NCBI GenBank assembly: GCA_027622275.1
Contig: JAQBZB010000011.1
Span: forward strand, 1 to 64,000
DNA length: 64,000 bases
Source of the DNA: Planctomycetota bacterium
GTDB taxonomy: Bacteria > Planctomycetota > Planctomycetia > Pirellulales > Pirellulaceae
Reading direction: 5' to 3'
In this document: in pieces, positions 36,201 through 43,696 of the stretch
Layout: each line of letters begins with the position of its first letter
Numbering within the stretch: position 1 is the stretch's first letter
Program-made: the position numbers and the translations under genes
Notes under the pieces: model-generated
What the model was told of the DNA's origin: nothing
What the model saw: the letters and a program-made list of their open reading frames with translations, nothing else
Databases searched by the model: none

Positions 36201-36277
36201 TCGTCCGCACGAACGACCGGAGCGAGTGTCACCAAGATCACCAACGCGAACCGCGTCTCGACACTTCGTAAATTCAT
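33254..36277 (-). CDS. Planctomycete cytochrome C/DUF1549/LamG/DUF1553 protein
   Basis: 1007 residues with a signal peptide (ALVILVTLAPVVRA). Domains in order: a PSCyt1-type heme domain with CFECH near residue 43 and DEMPPKRPLSAKEKTAL; DUF1549 (about 145-370; RHWLDVARFGESQGFERDK, CARCHDHKFDPV); a concanavalin/LamG-like insert (about 440-640; AWDFESDFKDSLG, VHVAIVYDKDGTI); and DUF1553 (about 740-1000; FARVFVNRLWHYHFGVGLVD, LIVTSATYRQSSRYD, KRAVTTTPLQALSMLNN). This architecture is specific to planctomycetes and related phyla, paired with DUF1501 and suspected to act on sulfated or other complex polysaccharides. Its DUF1501 partner has been separated from it. Confidence 0.9.
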   Translation of the reverse strand: MNLRSVETRFALVILVTLAPVVRADEASERFDRTIAPLLVSRCFECHSGPKPKGGLDLAHRDSALKGGESGPALAPGDAAGSLLLERVVADEMPPKRPLSAKEKTALREWIEAGAVWGADPIDPFRYTSDHRAGYDWWALQVIAGTPLPIGADAVSSDGQQNAIDPFVTAQRQEMGLRGSPQADRRTLIRRVSFDLLGLPPMADEVTAFVSDESPDAYERLVDRLLASPAYGERWTRHWLDVARFGESQGFERDKLRTNSWRYRDWLIDAFNSDLPYDEFARQQLAGDVLAPDNPAARIATGFLVAGAYDEVGQSQQSAAMKAVVRQDELEDYVSVVGQSFLGLTINCARCHDHKFDPVTQKEYYQLTAALAGVRHGQPAAVDDQVAASAIAAMKYIAARVRGIESRLAAIEDPARQRLLAQRKATIESTPPPQPIAAWDFESDFKDSLGTLHAEASGAARIDNGGLVLDGSSFVATRPLDREITEKTLEAWVLVPNLDQAGGGAISLQQTSGNVFDAIVFGEREPRRWMAGSNGFVRTQSFSGHEENEAASKPVHVAIVYDKDGTITGYRNGQVYGKPYQSNGPAMFKAGESQVIFGLRHSPPGGNRFLTGTIDRARLYDRALSPAEVAASAGTTSDYIPESEIVASLSSEQQLERSQLQFEREQLQSQQARYNESTVYAVEPRAPETSHLLLRGNPAQLGEVVAAGGVASLVGVDADFALSADAPDADRRKKLAAWITDRNNPLFARVFVNRLWHYHFGVGLVDTPNDLGFNGGRPTHPELVDYLAYELIESGWSMKSIHRLIVTSATYRQSSRYDAEQASIDAGNRFLWRKTPQRLEAETIRDTILAISGELNPTMHGPGYYDFRTFVFNSQFYEMLDPVGATFNRRSLYRTWVRSGRSQFLDVFDCPDPSAQAPKRAVTTTPLQALSMLNNSFVLRMADQFAVHIKASTKANVKPQSREAYRLAFGRSPSDDELRTTEAFIQQHGLAAFCRVIFNSNEFLYVD

Positions 36278-36385
36278 AAGGCTGGCCTGTGCAAAGCTAT
36301 TCCACTCGCTGAGGTCTCGTAAGGACTTCCATGATACCCGGGGCAGCGATCGATTGGTAATGCGTGAAAGTATGTCGCGACTGGC

Positions 36386-36480
36386 TCATAGCGTGATCAA
36401 ATACAGATCCTGTTTGCCGTCGCGCTCGCCGCCGACGACCAGCCGCCTGCCATCGGGCGACCACGCCGGACGTGTAGCCG
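36386..36480 (-). pseudogene. C-terminal scrap of a TolB/PD40-type propeller protein
   Basis: On the minus strand the last codons before the stop at 36386-36388 read ATRPAWSPDGRRLVVGGERD then GKQDLYLITL, the blade pattern of WD40-like PD40 (TolB-type) proteins. No start or further blades in the same frame are seen upstream. The rest of the interval 36278-36830 holds nothing else I can support. Confidence 0.6.
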
Positions 36481-36831
36481 GTCATCCCGAGCGTGCCGGC
36501 GGCGGGATGGCCTCCATCGTGCGTGATGTTCGAGCGCACCCGCGAGAAGCGATCACTTCGTGCCGCAAGTTTCGGAACGAGTTCCGGGAATCGAACCCCC
36601 GGCGTCTTCGTTTCGATGGTGTTCATCCGTTAAGCTCTGCCGTGACCAGTTCGACCGCAGTGGCAACAGACAAATCAGTCAACAACATTCGACCTTCTTC
36701 CAATCGAGTTCACCATGTTCCTCCTCTTCACAACCGTCGTCATTGCCGCCGGACTTGTGACCCTTGATTTGCTGACAGAAGTTCGCGCGTAGCGCCGACG
36801 AGCGTGGGGCAAAAAATCTTTTGAGCCGCTC

Positions 36832-36859
36832 TTGACTGTGGACATTAGTTCACTACAAT
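36832..36859 (+). promoter_or_regulatory. Sigma-70-type promoter
   Basis: TTGACT (36832-36837) and TACAAT (36854-36859) with a 16-base spacer; each differs from consensus by one base. It would start transcription a few bases before the short frame at 36889 and so drive the csrA-like gene at 37104. Confidence 0.7.
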
Positions 36860-36888
36860 CCCGTCAGTTCGATTACGGGAGGACACGG

Positions 36889-36975
36889 ATGTCACGAGGC
36901 AGAAAATCAGTCGCCAGTTGTTGCGGATTCTGGGTGCCGCTGGTGACACTTCATACACCGCCGCCCCGCGCATGA
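36889..36975 (+). CDS. 28-codon leader ORF upstream of the csrA-like gene
   Basis: The ATG at 36889 follows GGGAGG at a good distance and lies 30 bases after a strong promoter. The peptide begins MSRGRKSVASCCGFWVPLVT and ends PPPRA. Basic start, a Cys pair and a Pro run are visible; no family is recognised. It is followed by a GC hairpin and T residues, like a leader peptide in an attenuator. Translation is inferred. Confidence 0.5.
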   Translation: MSRGRKSVASCCGFWVPLVTLHTPPPRA

Positions 36976-36986
36976 CGCTACTTCGC

Positions 36987-37007
36987 GTGCTGCCTTCGCA
37001 GCACTTT
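36987..37007 (+). terminator. Attenuator-like hairpin between leader ORF and csrA-like gene
   Basis: GTGCTGC (36987-36993), loop CTTC, GCAGCAC (36998-37004), then TTTCCC. It is a perfect 7-bp GC-rich stem with a UUCG-like loop and a short T run. It starts 12 bases after the leader stop. The T run is weak, so partial termination or an RNA structure is possible. Confidence 0.5.
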
Positions 37008-37103
37008 CCCGGTTCGTTGCACGTCGCATCGTGCTGAGTCTTGCGCGGTCATGTTTTGAGCCGACTGCGCGATCAGCCTTCATCCAAGCGCAGGAACATC
37101 GCC

Positions 37104-37355
37104 ATGCTTACTCTCACACGCAAGAACGGTCAAAGTGTCGTCGTCCAAGTCGCCGGCCACCCACCGCTGACCATTACCTTTCTCGGCTCCCGTCCCGGCA
37201 AATGCCAACTCGCCTTCGACGGTCCACAGGAGTATCACATCCTGCGCGAAGAGTTGACCGTTCGTGAGCCACTTCTCTCGGGCTCACCATGCGCCACACC
37301 TTCGACGAGATGCGCCGAGTCGCCGTTGCGCGTTGCTGCGATCTGTGGAACTTAG
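37104..37355 (+). CDS. csrA: CsrA/RsmA-like carbon storage regulator
   Basis: 83 residues from the ATG at 37104 (CAGGAA upstream). The N-terminal 55 residues follow the CsrA pattern: MLTLTRKNGQSVVV, then ITFLGSRPGKCQLAFDGPQE, YHILREEL. The first-strand LTRK and the late REE segment used for binding GGA in RNA are present. The Gly/Asp-rich turn differs (VAGHPP), and the tail of about 30 residues is longer than usual and has Cys, so the natural end may have shifted. CsrA proteins bind mRNA leaders to repress or stabilise translation. The gene sits behind a strong promoter and an attenuator-like leader. Confidence 0.7.
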   Translation: MLTLTRKNGQSVVVQVAGHPPLTITFLGSRPGKCQLAFDGPQEYHILREELTVREPLLSGSPCATPSTRCAESPLRVAAICGT

Positions 37356-37529
37356 TAATGCGCACGGAGGTCACGCCCCGTATCGGTCGGTGGTCAATAC
37401 TCGGACCACCGGTCGAGCGATTTGAATCTTAAGAGTACTCGATTCCGGACACATTTTTTGGGACATCCGACGTCCGACGCCACAAGTGATAGTAGAGACG
37501 ACAGCCAAAGCACGAGCGGAAACGACGAG

Positions 37530-38500
37530 ATGACAGCCAACGATCAGTCCGATGGACAGCTTCTCGCTGAAGTTACATCGGCCATTTCTCAAGATTCTTT
37601 CGAAGAACTTGTGCGGCGGCATGGAGAGAATGGTGTTGGCGGCGTGCTGGCGGATGCTCGGCGACGGTGTCGACGTAGAGGATGCGGCACAGGCGGTCTT
37701 TCTCGTCCTGTGGAGAGAGGCGGGCAGCTTGCGCGATCGAGCTTCGGTTGCGGCACCGTTACACCGCGTGGCACGCAACGTTTGTCGCAATGCGAACCGT
37801 GCTCGTGTGGTCAGAAGATATCGCGAACGGGAAGCGGCCGAAATGAACAAGCAAACTCAGTCCGATGACCAATGGGACGACATCAAAGACGTACTGGACG
37901 ACGAGTTAGAACCGGCTACCCGAGAAGTTCCGGCTTCCCGTCATCTGGTTTCATCTGGAAGATCGGTCGCTGGAAGAGATCGCGGCGCTTCTGAGCACGC
38001 ATCCTTCGACTGTAGGAACTCGTCTAAGTCGGGCGCGAGAGATGCTACGGTCTCGACTGGCCCGTCGCGGAATCACCATCAGCGCTGCGGTGTTTGCCGC
38101 AACATTGACGAGCAATGTCGGCGCGGCGGTCGTGCCGGCAACTTTCGTTTCGACAACCACACAGGCCGCGAGTCTCTTTGCGGCCGGAAAAACTGTGGCC
38201 GGAAGCGCACTATCCGCGCAAGCGGCTGCACTAGCCAATGGAGGATTGCAAGTCATGTTTGCGGCCAAATTCAAGCTCGCCGCGTTCGTTACACTCGCGT
38301 CCGTGGTCCTCGTTGCCGGCGGCACCGTTTTCGTCCAATTGGCTTTCGGGATGACCGAGGAGCAAAAAAAGGACTTTGAAGGGGTTCAAGGCACCTGGAA
38401 AGTCGTGGCCTATGAGAAAGACGGCAAACAGCAGCCAAAGGAGCAGTTTGCCGATATCAACACCAGGCTGGTCTTTGATGGCAACAAGTTCATGCAGTGA
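37530..38500 (+). pseudogene. ECF sigma factor with C-terminal membrane/TIGR03067 extension, two frameshifts
   Basis: Three consecutive frames together make one planctomycete ECF sigma factor. Frame A starts at ATG 37530 (MTANDQSDGQLLAEV to SFEELVRRHGE). An extra base near 37627 moves it to frame B (MVLAACWRMLGDGVDVEDAA to DDIKDVLDDELE). An extra C near 37915 moves it to frame C (RLPEKFRLPVIWFHLEDRSL, EEIAALLSTHPSTVGTRLSR), which includes the sigma-4 helix-turn-helix. Then comes the usual extension: Ala-rich segment, a transmembrane helix (FVTLASVVLVAGGTVFVQLA) and a TIGR03067-like start (DFEGVQGTWKVVAYEKDGKQ). A TGA at 38498-38500 ends it, but the frame stays open beyond. It is read as a decayed gene. 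Confidence 0.85.
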
Positions 38501-38524
38501 CAGACTGCGCCGGATGGCAGGGAA

Positions 38525-40231
38525 GTGGGCGAACAGGGAGTCACATTCACGTTGGATCCCACGACCTCGCCAAAGTCGATCGACGCAAGCATCACCGCAT
38601 TTATCGGCGTCGAGGGCAAAAACCCGATTGATATACACTTGACGATTTCAGGCAAGGAACAAGCCGATGTTTCGATCGACATTGCGATCGGCGAAGTGGA
38701 CCGTCGTGATGAGGCGTTGGATGTCTTGTTTTGCATCGCGCGGGTGAGCGGGCTGTCTCATTATTCTGTTGAGGATAACGACGTCGAAATGATGGTCGTG
38801 TCCCTGTCGCGCAACGGCGATGCCGATGGATACCTAACACTGCCGGCGGCCAGTCAGTCGCCGCGCTACGATTTGGATCAAGTGTCGACGTCGGCCACCG
38901 CGCCGAAACCCCAAGTCGCGGCGTTCGATCCAGATTCCTTCGTGCATCCGGTAACCCGACTCACGAAATGGAATCCGGGGCAAGAGATAAGGATTTTCCG
39001 ACCAGCGGCGCCGTTCTCCATGGCATTGGTTGTGGGAGCTGTTGCCGCGGTCATCGTCAGTTTCATGGCGTATCTTTTTTATCCGTCGACCGGCGTCTGG
39101 GGGATGCTGTTCGTCGCAGCAACGGCGTTTGTCATCGGCGCGATCGGGTGTCGCGGTTATAAGCACGAATATGAGGTGGTGTTGAATTGGAGTCTGAGGA
39201 CCGTCTCCTGGCGACGTGAGTGGTTCGCTCGCACGGCGAACCTGAACAACATCGACCATCTTGAATTGCGCGGAATCGAAAAAGTGCGCCATTCGGGCGA
39301 CGACCCTTACTCGACGTACCTTTGCAAACTCGAATTGATCCTCGATAGTGGCACACGAGTTTTTGTCGTCGACAACGGTACGTGGGAGGAGAGTGACACC
39401 GGCCAACGCAGACAACTTGAGCCTCTGTCCGCAGCGTTGGCCGAGTCGATCGAAAAACCTTGGCGCTGGGTCCCTTTCCAGCAACTCGCAGTCATTCGCG
39501 GCCTGACCTACGTCGGCGCGGTCGCAACCTTGGTGGGTATTTTTGGCGGGGTGGGTTACTTGTTGCACGACGAGTGGGCAGAAACTCGGACCGACGCCAA
39601 GTATTCGGAAATGGCAATGCAAGTCGAAGCGACCGGAGCCAAAGTCATGAGAACCGGGATTTACGTTGGCGACGAGAACATCTTTCGCGATGGATTCCTG
39701 ATCACGATTACTGACCCGAAATTTGACGACGATGATTTAGAATCGTTGCTGGAGCGGATTGACGAACTGCCCTCATACGGCTTGGATTTGTCTGGCACCA
39801 AAATTTCGGACGAGGCAATTAAGTGCTTTGTTGGCAGAAGAAGCGTGTATCTGTTGATCGCTCGCGGAACTGATCTTACATCCGACGCGGTTCCGGCCAT
39901 CGCGAAGACAAACATTCAGTGTTTGGACATTCGCGACACGGCCATCCGACTGGACGATCTCAAACAGTGGACGAATTACGACGCGTTGAAAGTGCTCTAC
40001 ATCTCGGACAATGACATCACCGAACGAGATGTTCGGGATGCGGAAAGCGTGCCCTATTTGGACTACATCCTGGTAAACGATGAACCGACAACAATTCAAA
40101 TGTTGACGGGGCTCAGCTGGGGTAGGGCCGGGTCGGAGACCATGACCGAAGACGAGAAAGCTCGCTATCTTGAAGCTCTTTCATTAGAGGTCGCATCCCC
40201 GCCAGAGTTTTTCGAAGACCATGATTATTGA
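38525..40231 (+). CDS. Membrane protein with leucine-rich-like C-terminus, joined to a TIGR03067 remnant
   Basis: The frame (GTG at 38525) is the same as frame C of the preceding sigma factor pseudogene and first continues its TIGR03067-like domain (VTFTLDPTTSPKSIDASITA). From about residue 45 it becomes a different protein, with hydrophobic segments near 158-205 and 318-340 (MALVVGAVAAVIVSFMAYLF) and a C-terminal run of strand-turn repeats (LDLSGTKISDEAIKCF, CLDIRDTAIRLDDLKQW, VLYISDNDITERDV) like short LRRs. The real start may lie at GTG or ATG codons between 38696 and 38789. An intrinsic terminator follows at 40315. No function can be named. Confidence 0.6.
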   Translation: MGEQGVTFTLDPTTSPKSIDASITAFIGVEGKNPIDIHLTISGKEQADVSIDIAIGEVDRRDEALDVLFCIARVSGLSHYSVEDNDVEMMVVSLSRNGDADGYLTLPAASQSPRYDLDQVSTSATAPKPQVAAFDPDSFVHPVTRLTKWNPGQEIRIFRPAAPFSMALVVGAVAAVIVSFMAYLFYPSTGVWGMLFVAATAFVIGAIGCRGYKHEYEVVLNWSLRTVSWRREWFARTANLNNIDHLELRGIEKVRHSGDDPYSTYLCKLELILDSGTRVFVVDNGTWEESDTGQRRQLEPLSAALAESIEKPWRWVPFQQLAVIRGLTYVGAVATLVGIFGGVGYLLHDEWAETRTDAKYSEMAMQVEATGAKVMRTGIYVGDENIFRDGFLITITDPKFDDDDLESLLERIDELPSYGLDLSGTKISDEAIKCFVGRRSVYLLIARGTDLTSDAVPAIAKTNIQCLDIRDTAIRLDDLKQWTNYDALKVLYISDNDITERDVRDAESVPYLDYILVNDEPTTIQMLTGLSWGRAGSETMTEDEKARYLEALSLEVASPPEFFEDHDY

Positions 40232-40314
40232 GGACCACACGGACGTCCTGTAGGACGGGTTGAAACCTATCTGAGCAGCCAGCGTCTAAACCGCTCGTTA
40301 TTTTTCAGGGATTG

Positions 40315-40353
40315 CCGCCCGCGTGAAGAATCACGCGGGCGGTTTGCGTTTTT
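40315..40353 (+). terminator. Intrinsic terminator
   Basis: CCGCCCGCGTG (40315-40325) and CACGCGGGCGG (40332-40342) pair perfectly around a 6-base loop, followed by TTTGCGTTTTT. It lies 84 bases after the stop at 40231 and before the converging gene that ends at 40421. Confidence 0.9.
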
Positions 40354-40420
40354 GTGGTAGCGATCGCTATTCAAGCGTCGTACGGACGGTGGACTGCGCC
40401 ATGGCAACGCTGAGCAACCT

Positions 40421-41047
40421 TCACCGGTTATCGCGCAGGATGATGAAGTCGTTCCAGCCGTTCTTGTCCTTCCCGTCCAGGACGACGACCCACAACAGCT
40501 TTTCATCGTGGGGCACGTGAATTGGGCCGAATTCCCACGTCTCACCACATTTCAGGCCGGTTGGAAGACTGTGTTTGCTGCCAACTGTCTTCGTACCGTT
40601 GCTATCAAACGTCACGACCTGCACCGTGCGATTGAGTAGCGTGTCGTAAGGCCCGCGATTCTCAATGACCACGCCATAGGAAAAGTAGTAATCTACGTTT
40701 GACCACAAGACGCGTTTCTTCTGAATGGCTAATTCCGTCGGCGGATGCCACTTGATCGGCGGTTTTGGTTGGTCACGTACGGCAGTGATGGGTTGTGTCA
40801 GTTTCGACTTGATCGACGGCTCTGTTTTCCTAGGGAGATCTTTCTTGTTGCCGACAACCGCGTCCTTCCTGACGGCTTTGATCGGTCGTGTCGGCTTCGG
40901 CTTGAGCGTCGTCGCCTTGGCACGGGCGGTCTTGAGGGCTGCACGCGGCACTTGTGCCTGGACGCCAGCCGAGATCACAAGCAATGCGATCGAGGACAGT
41001 GTTGCGAGAGAACTCACGCGAACGATACTTCGTAATGACTGGTACAT
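40421..41047 (-). CDS. Secreted protein with Lys/Pro-rich linker, unknown function
   Basis: 208 residues from the ATG at 41047 (AGGAAAGG nine bases upstream; a GTG three codons earlier is less likely). A signal peptide (SSLATLSSIALLVISAGVQA) is followed by a basic low-complexity stretch with near-repeats (TRPIKAVRKD, TQPITAVRDQ) and a C-terminal beta-rich domain of about 110 residues (VDYYFSYGVVIENRGPYDTL, LPTGLKCGETWEFGPIHVP) that resembles CARDB-like folds. No catalytic residues are evident. Confidence 0.55.
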   Translation of the reverse strand: MYQSLRSIVRVSSLATLSSIALLVISAGVQAQVPRAALKTARAKATTLKPKPTRPIKAVRKDAVVGNKKDLPRKTEPSIKSKLTQPITAVRDQPKPPIKWHPPTELAIQKKRVLWSNVDYYFSYGVVIENRGPYDTLLNRTVQVVTFDSNGTKTVGSKHSLPTGLKCGETWEFGPIHVPHDEKLLWVVVLDGKDKNGWNDFIILRDNR

Positions 41048-41138
41048 GGTGATCACCTTTCCTGTTTGCCATAAATCGAAAGAACAATGTGTGCGCTAAA
41101 AGTGAATTGCCGTTCAGGGCGAGGACCGGACAGCTTTT

Positions 41139-41174
41139 TGAAAAACAGACGCCGGGGAGGCATTTCCTCCCCGG
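41139..41174 (-). terminator. Intrinsic terminator (minus strand)
   Basis: Stem CCGGGGAGG/CCTCCCCGG (41152-41160 with 41166-41174), 5-base loop. Read on the minus strand it is followed by CGTCTGTTTTTC. It would stop minus-strand transcripts coming from 41209 upward and insulate the gene that starts at 41047. Confidence 0.8.
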
Positions 41175-41208
41175 TGCCATATCTCGGCCTTATCAGCCAC
41201 AATCCGCG

Positions 41209-41550
41209 CTATTCGTACGTCACCTTGACGGTGCCCCGCACTCGCCAAGCCCTAGACATTGAAGCGAAGCGATCGAGGCATCTGTCCACTGGCTTTGCAT
41301 CGATGACTCCAAAGCAAAAAACGTCCGGCCCGACAGCACGGACCGAACGTTGCAATTGAAGTTGCGTGTATGCTGGCACTACTCATACCAAACGGTGAAC
41401 GTACCATGGACCTTGAAGACGACGTCCGACTCATCGCCGCCATCCGCAACGATTGTGAACGATTCGGTCGTCTTTTCCGAATCGGCCAGACTGTTTCCCA
41501 GGTAGCCGGCTTCCGTTGCGCATCGCCCCCGAAAGCCGCCAGGCGCGCAT
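41209..41550 (-). pseudogene. Remnant minus-strand coding region between two terminators
   Basis: Two minus-strand frames look coding. The upper has no start codon and ends at TAG 41379-41381, with a tail reading SLADSEKTTESFTIVADGGD, ESDVVFKVHGTFTVWYE. The lower, of about 56 codons from a GTG overlapping that stop (TAGTG), ends at 41209-41211 with WRVRGTVKVTYE. The two tails are alike (KVHGTFTVWYE and RVRGTVKVTYE), which suggests duplication or a broken repeat protein. Both lie between the terminators at 41139 and 41551. No family is recognised. Confidence 0.35.
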
Positions 41551-41583
41551 GTAAAAGCCTGACGACCCGCGGGTCGTCAGGCT
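41551..41583 (-). terminator. Intrinsic terminator of the gene at 41643-42266
   Basis: A 28-bp perfect palindrome (41556-41583, centre CCCGCGGG) followed on the minus strand by a CTTTTAC run. It starts 60 bases downstream of the stop at 41643. Confidence 0.85.
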
Positions 41584-41642
41584 GTGTTGGGCCTCCATTC
41601 AATTGGTGTCGGGCGGTTAATCTGACGTTTCAATGGAACCGG

Positions 41643-42266
41643 TTACGGGATCTCGTCGAAGTTCGTTGCAGGGCCAGAAGTGGTCACCGTGATCGCGACC
41701 AGATTCGACAACTTTCCGACATACATGTTCTGGGCGTTTTGTGGAAAGATGGCGAGGTAATACGTTCCAACTGGGACGCTACCGTTGTTCTTGGCGGCGA
41801 TCACCGAGTGCAGGTCAAGGTTGAAGCTCGCTTTCTGACCTGGCGCGGGCGCAGGCACCTGCTCGAGATTGACCAAGTTCGTCAACGAGACGGGCTTGTT
41901 GCTAAAAAGCCACCACTGGCCTTTGGCAATGTTCGTTTCTTTCGTCGACCACTGGAAACGCTGGTACTTTAGGGCTGCAGCCTTAACTGTCTTGGTGGCG
42001 CCCCACTCGGGCTTATCACCACCAATCCGCTCGATCTGGACGTTGGTCTTTGGGAACACATAGACCCCGTCTTTCTTGATCAGGTCCATAATCTTGTTCC
42101 GGTTCTTAGCCTTGTTCTGGTCCTTTCTAAGCTTGCTCAGGTCCGTAGACTTGATCCGGTCCCGCGGGTCCGCGTTGCTTTGGCTCGGCATCACGCACAG
42201 TGCGACGGCGAACGAGCAAGCAAGCAAAGTCATCGAACGGGTAATCTCTTTGGGAGTGGAGAACAT
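41643..42266 (-). CDS. Secreted protein of unknown function
   Basis: 207 residues from the ATG at 42266, with AGAGAGG six bases upstream. The signal peptide (MTLLACSFAVALCVMPSQSN) is followed by a short Lys-rich segment (LRKDQNKAKNRNKIMDLIKK) and a beta-rich domain of about 150 residues (YVFPKTNVQIERIGGDKPEW, LALFPQN-like strand YYLAIFPQNAQNMYVGKLSN) reminiscent of DUF/CARDB-like extracellular domains. A strong terminator follows. The similar size and layout to the product of 40421-41047 suggests related roles, but the sequences do not align clearly. Confidence 0.55.
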   Translation of the reverse strand: MFSTPKEITRSMTLLACSFAVALCVMPSQSNADPRDRIKSTDLSKLRKDQNKAKNRNKIMDLIKKDGVYVFPKTNVQIERIGGDKPEWGATKTVKAAALKYQRFQWSTKETNIAKGQWWLFSNKPVSLTNLVNLEQVPAPAPGQKASFNLDLHSVIAAKNNGSVPVGTYYLAIFPQNAQNMYVGKLSNLVAITVTTSGPATNFDEIP

Positions 42267-42708
42267 CGTGAACCTCTCTTTCGTTGGCAGAAGATAGTTA
42301 TCGAGCTGTCGTGCGTCTGCCAATCCCACGATCGCTCAGGGGGTAGTGTTGCTGGATTTCGTCACGCGGCGGCAAAGCCGAACCGGCGTGCGAATCGTCG
42401 AGATCGGTGTTCCGCATACCAACGCCGTTGGGCCGACGAACGTTCGGTGCTATTGCGTCGCTTTCGTTTGGCTCCGTCTGGCATTGGTCTGTCCTCTCGT
42501 AAAAGCGTTTCCTTGTCTGCTTGTGAATTGCCAAACAGAGAAGTGACCGGCCAGGTTTTCTGGAAAAGAATCACGGCGTCATGAGGAAGTAACCCGAAAT
42601 GCGAAATGTCTGCCCGCGTGCGTCATGAGAGTATCAGGAGCTTGAGGTGCCGGATCAGATTCCCGGCTTCTGCGAGAAGCCAGGAATCTCTGCTGACTCC
42701 GTGTCACG
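42267..42708. other. 440-base interval without a supported gene
   Basis: Short frames exist on both strands, but none has a credible start or recognisable product. The region separates two divergent genes and should contain their promoters. The frame of the RTX gene is closed by a TGA at 42694-42696, 13 bases before its GTG start. Confidence 0.5.
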
Positions 42709-43608
42709 GTGGCCCCGGAGATTCCGGCACTCGTTGATGCCGGAGCTGGTAACGATGTGGTTTACGGATCAAACAAGGGCGACACGATCTATGGTGGACC
42801 TGGGGAGGATACGATCTTCGGTCGTGGGGGTGACGACATCGTCTTTGCCGGATCGGACAACGACACCGTTGCGGGAGGATTTGGCAACGACGTCCTGCAC
42901 GGGGAGGGAGGTGACGACGAACTGTACGGCCAACATGGTGAAGACACGCTGTTCGGCGAAGACGGCAACGATCTACTGGAGGGCGGCGCTGGCGACGACT
43001 ACTTGATCGGCGGCTCGGACGACGACACGATCTACGGCGGCGTGGGGCTCGATGTGATCTACGGCGACAACAACGACTTCACGGGTGTCGGAAATGGCGT
43101 GATTTACGGAGATTTGCCGAACCTCTCGTACCTCGATCCGTGGACAAATCTGCCCGCAAACTTCGTTGATACGATCCTCGCCGGCGCTGGCGACGACTAC
43201 GTCGATGGCGGCCAGGGCGATGACTTCATCCAAGGTGGTACAGGTAACGACACCCTGTACGGCGGCGAGGGTGATGACTCCATCCACGGCGGCGCGGGTC
43301 TTGACTTGCTGTACGGGGATAGTGGTAACGACAAGCTCTTCGGCGACGATGGCCACGACATCCTGCGCGGTGGCTGGGGTAACGACGAACTGCACGGCGA
43401 CGACGGCGACTCGTTGTTCGGCGAAGCAGGCAACGACAAGCTGTACGGTGACGCCGGTAATGATTACCTGAAAGGTGGCAGCGGCTTCGATGTTTTCTAC
43501 GCCGGTGCCGATGGCGCGACCATCGCCGATTACGATTACCCCTTCCTGGGCTTGTTGAAGAAAAGCTCGCGGAAGAAAGGCTTGTTTAAGATCAAGTTCA
43601 GCCTCTGA
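42709..43608 (+). CDS. RTX (hemolysin-type calcium-binding) repeat protein, probably N-terminally truncated
   Basis: 299 residues from a GTG at 42709. Nearly the whole length is glycine-Asp nonapeptides (GGxGxDxhx) from residue 15 to about 275, for example GNDVVYGSNKGDTIYGGPGE, GDDELYGQHGEDTLFGEDGN, GNDTLYGGEGDDSIHGGAGL. These form calcium-bound parallel beta rolls. The start lacks a signal peptide, and the first residues (VAPEIPALVDAGAG) look like the tail of a longer extracellular protein. The C-terminal end is basic (LLKKSSRKKGLFKIKFSL). No type I secretion genes are nearby. It is either a remnant of a larger secreted protein or a short form. Confidence 0.75.
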   Translation: MAPEIPALVDAGAGNDVVYGSNKGDTIYGGPGEDTIFGRGGDDIVFAGSDNDTVAGGFGNDVLHGEGGDDELYGQHGEDTLFGEDGNDLLEGGAGDDYLIGGSDDDTIYGGVGLDVIYGDNNDFTGVGNGVIYGDLPNLSYLDPWTNLPANFVDTILAGAGDDYVDGGQGDDFIQGGTGNDTLYGGEGDDSIHGGAGLDLLYGDSGNDKLFGDDGHDILRGGWGNDELHGDDGDSLFGEAGNDKLYGDAGNDYLKGGSGFDVFYAGADGATIADYDYPFLGLLKKSSRKKGLFKIKFSL

Positions 43609-43696
43609 AACGCGGCGTGCGTCAGAACGAGTCGCGTCAGAACTTTGAGTTATGCGCCGTTGTACGATACGATCGTTGGCGTGGAGACTACGATCG

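Noticed and set aside
34919-36271. 450-codon plus-strand frame opposite the DUF1549/DUF1553 gene.
   Set aside because: Antisense shadow; the minus-strand protein has clear domains over the whole length.
36575-36640. T-arm-like sequence (GGGGGTTCGATTCCCGG on the minus strand) suggesting a tRNA gene.
   Set aside because: No matching acceptor stem, D arm or anticodon arm could be laid out around it.
42709-43608. Regularly repeated DNA that might suggest a CRISPR or satellite array.
   Set aside because: The repeats are codons for RTX nonapeptides with no conserved spacers or identical DNA units.
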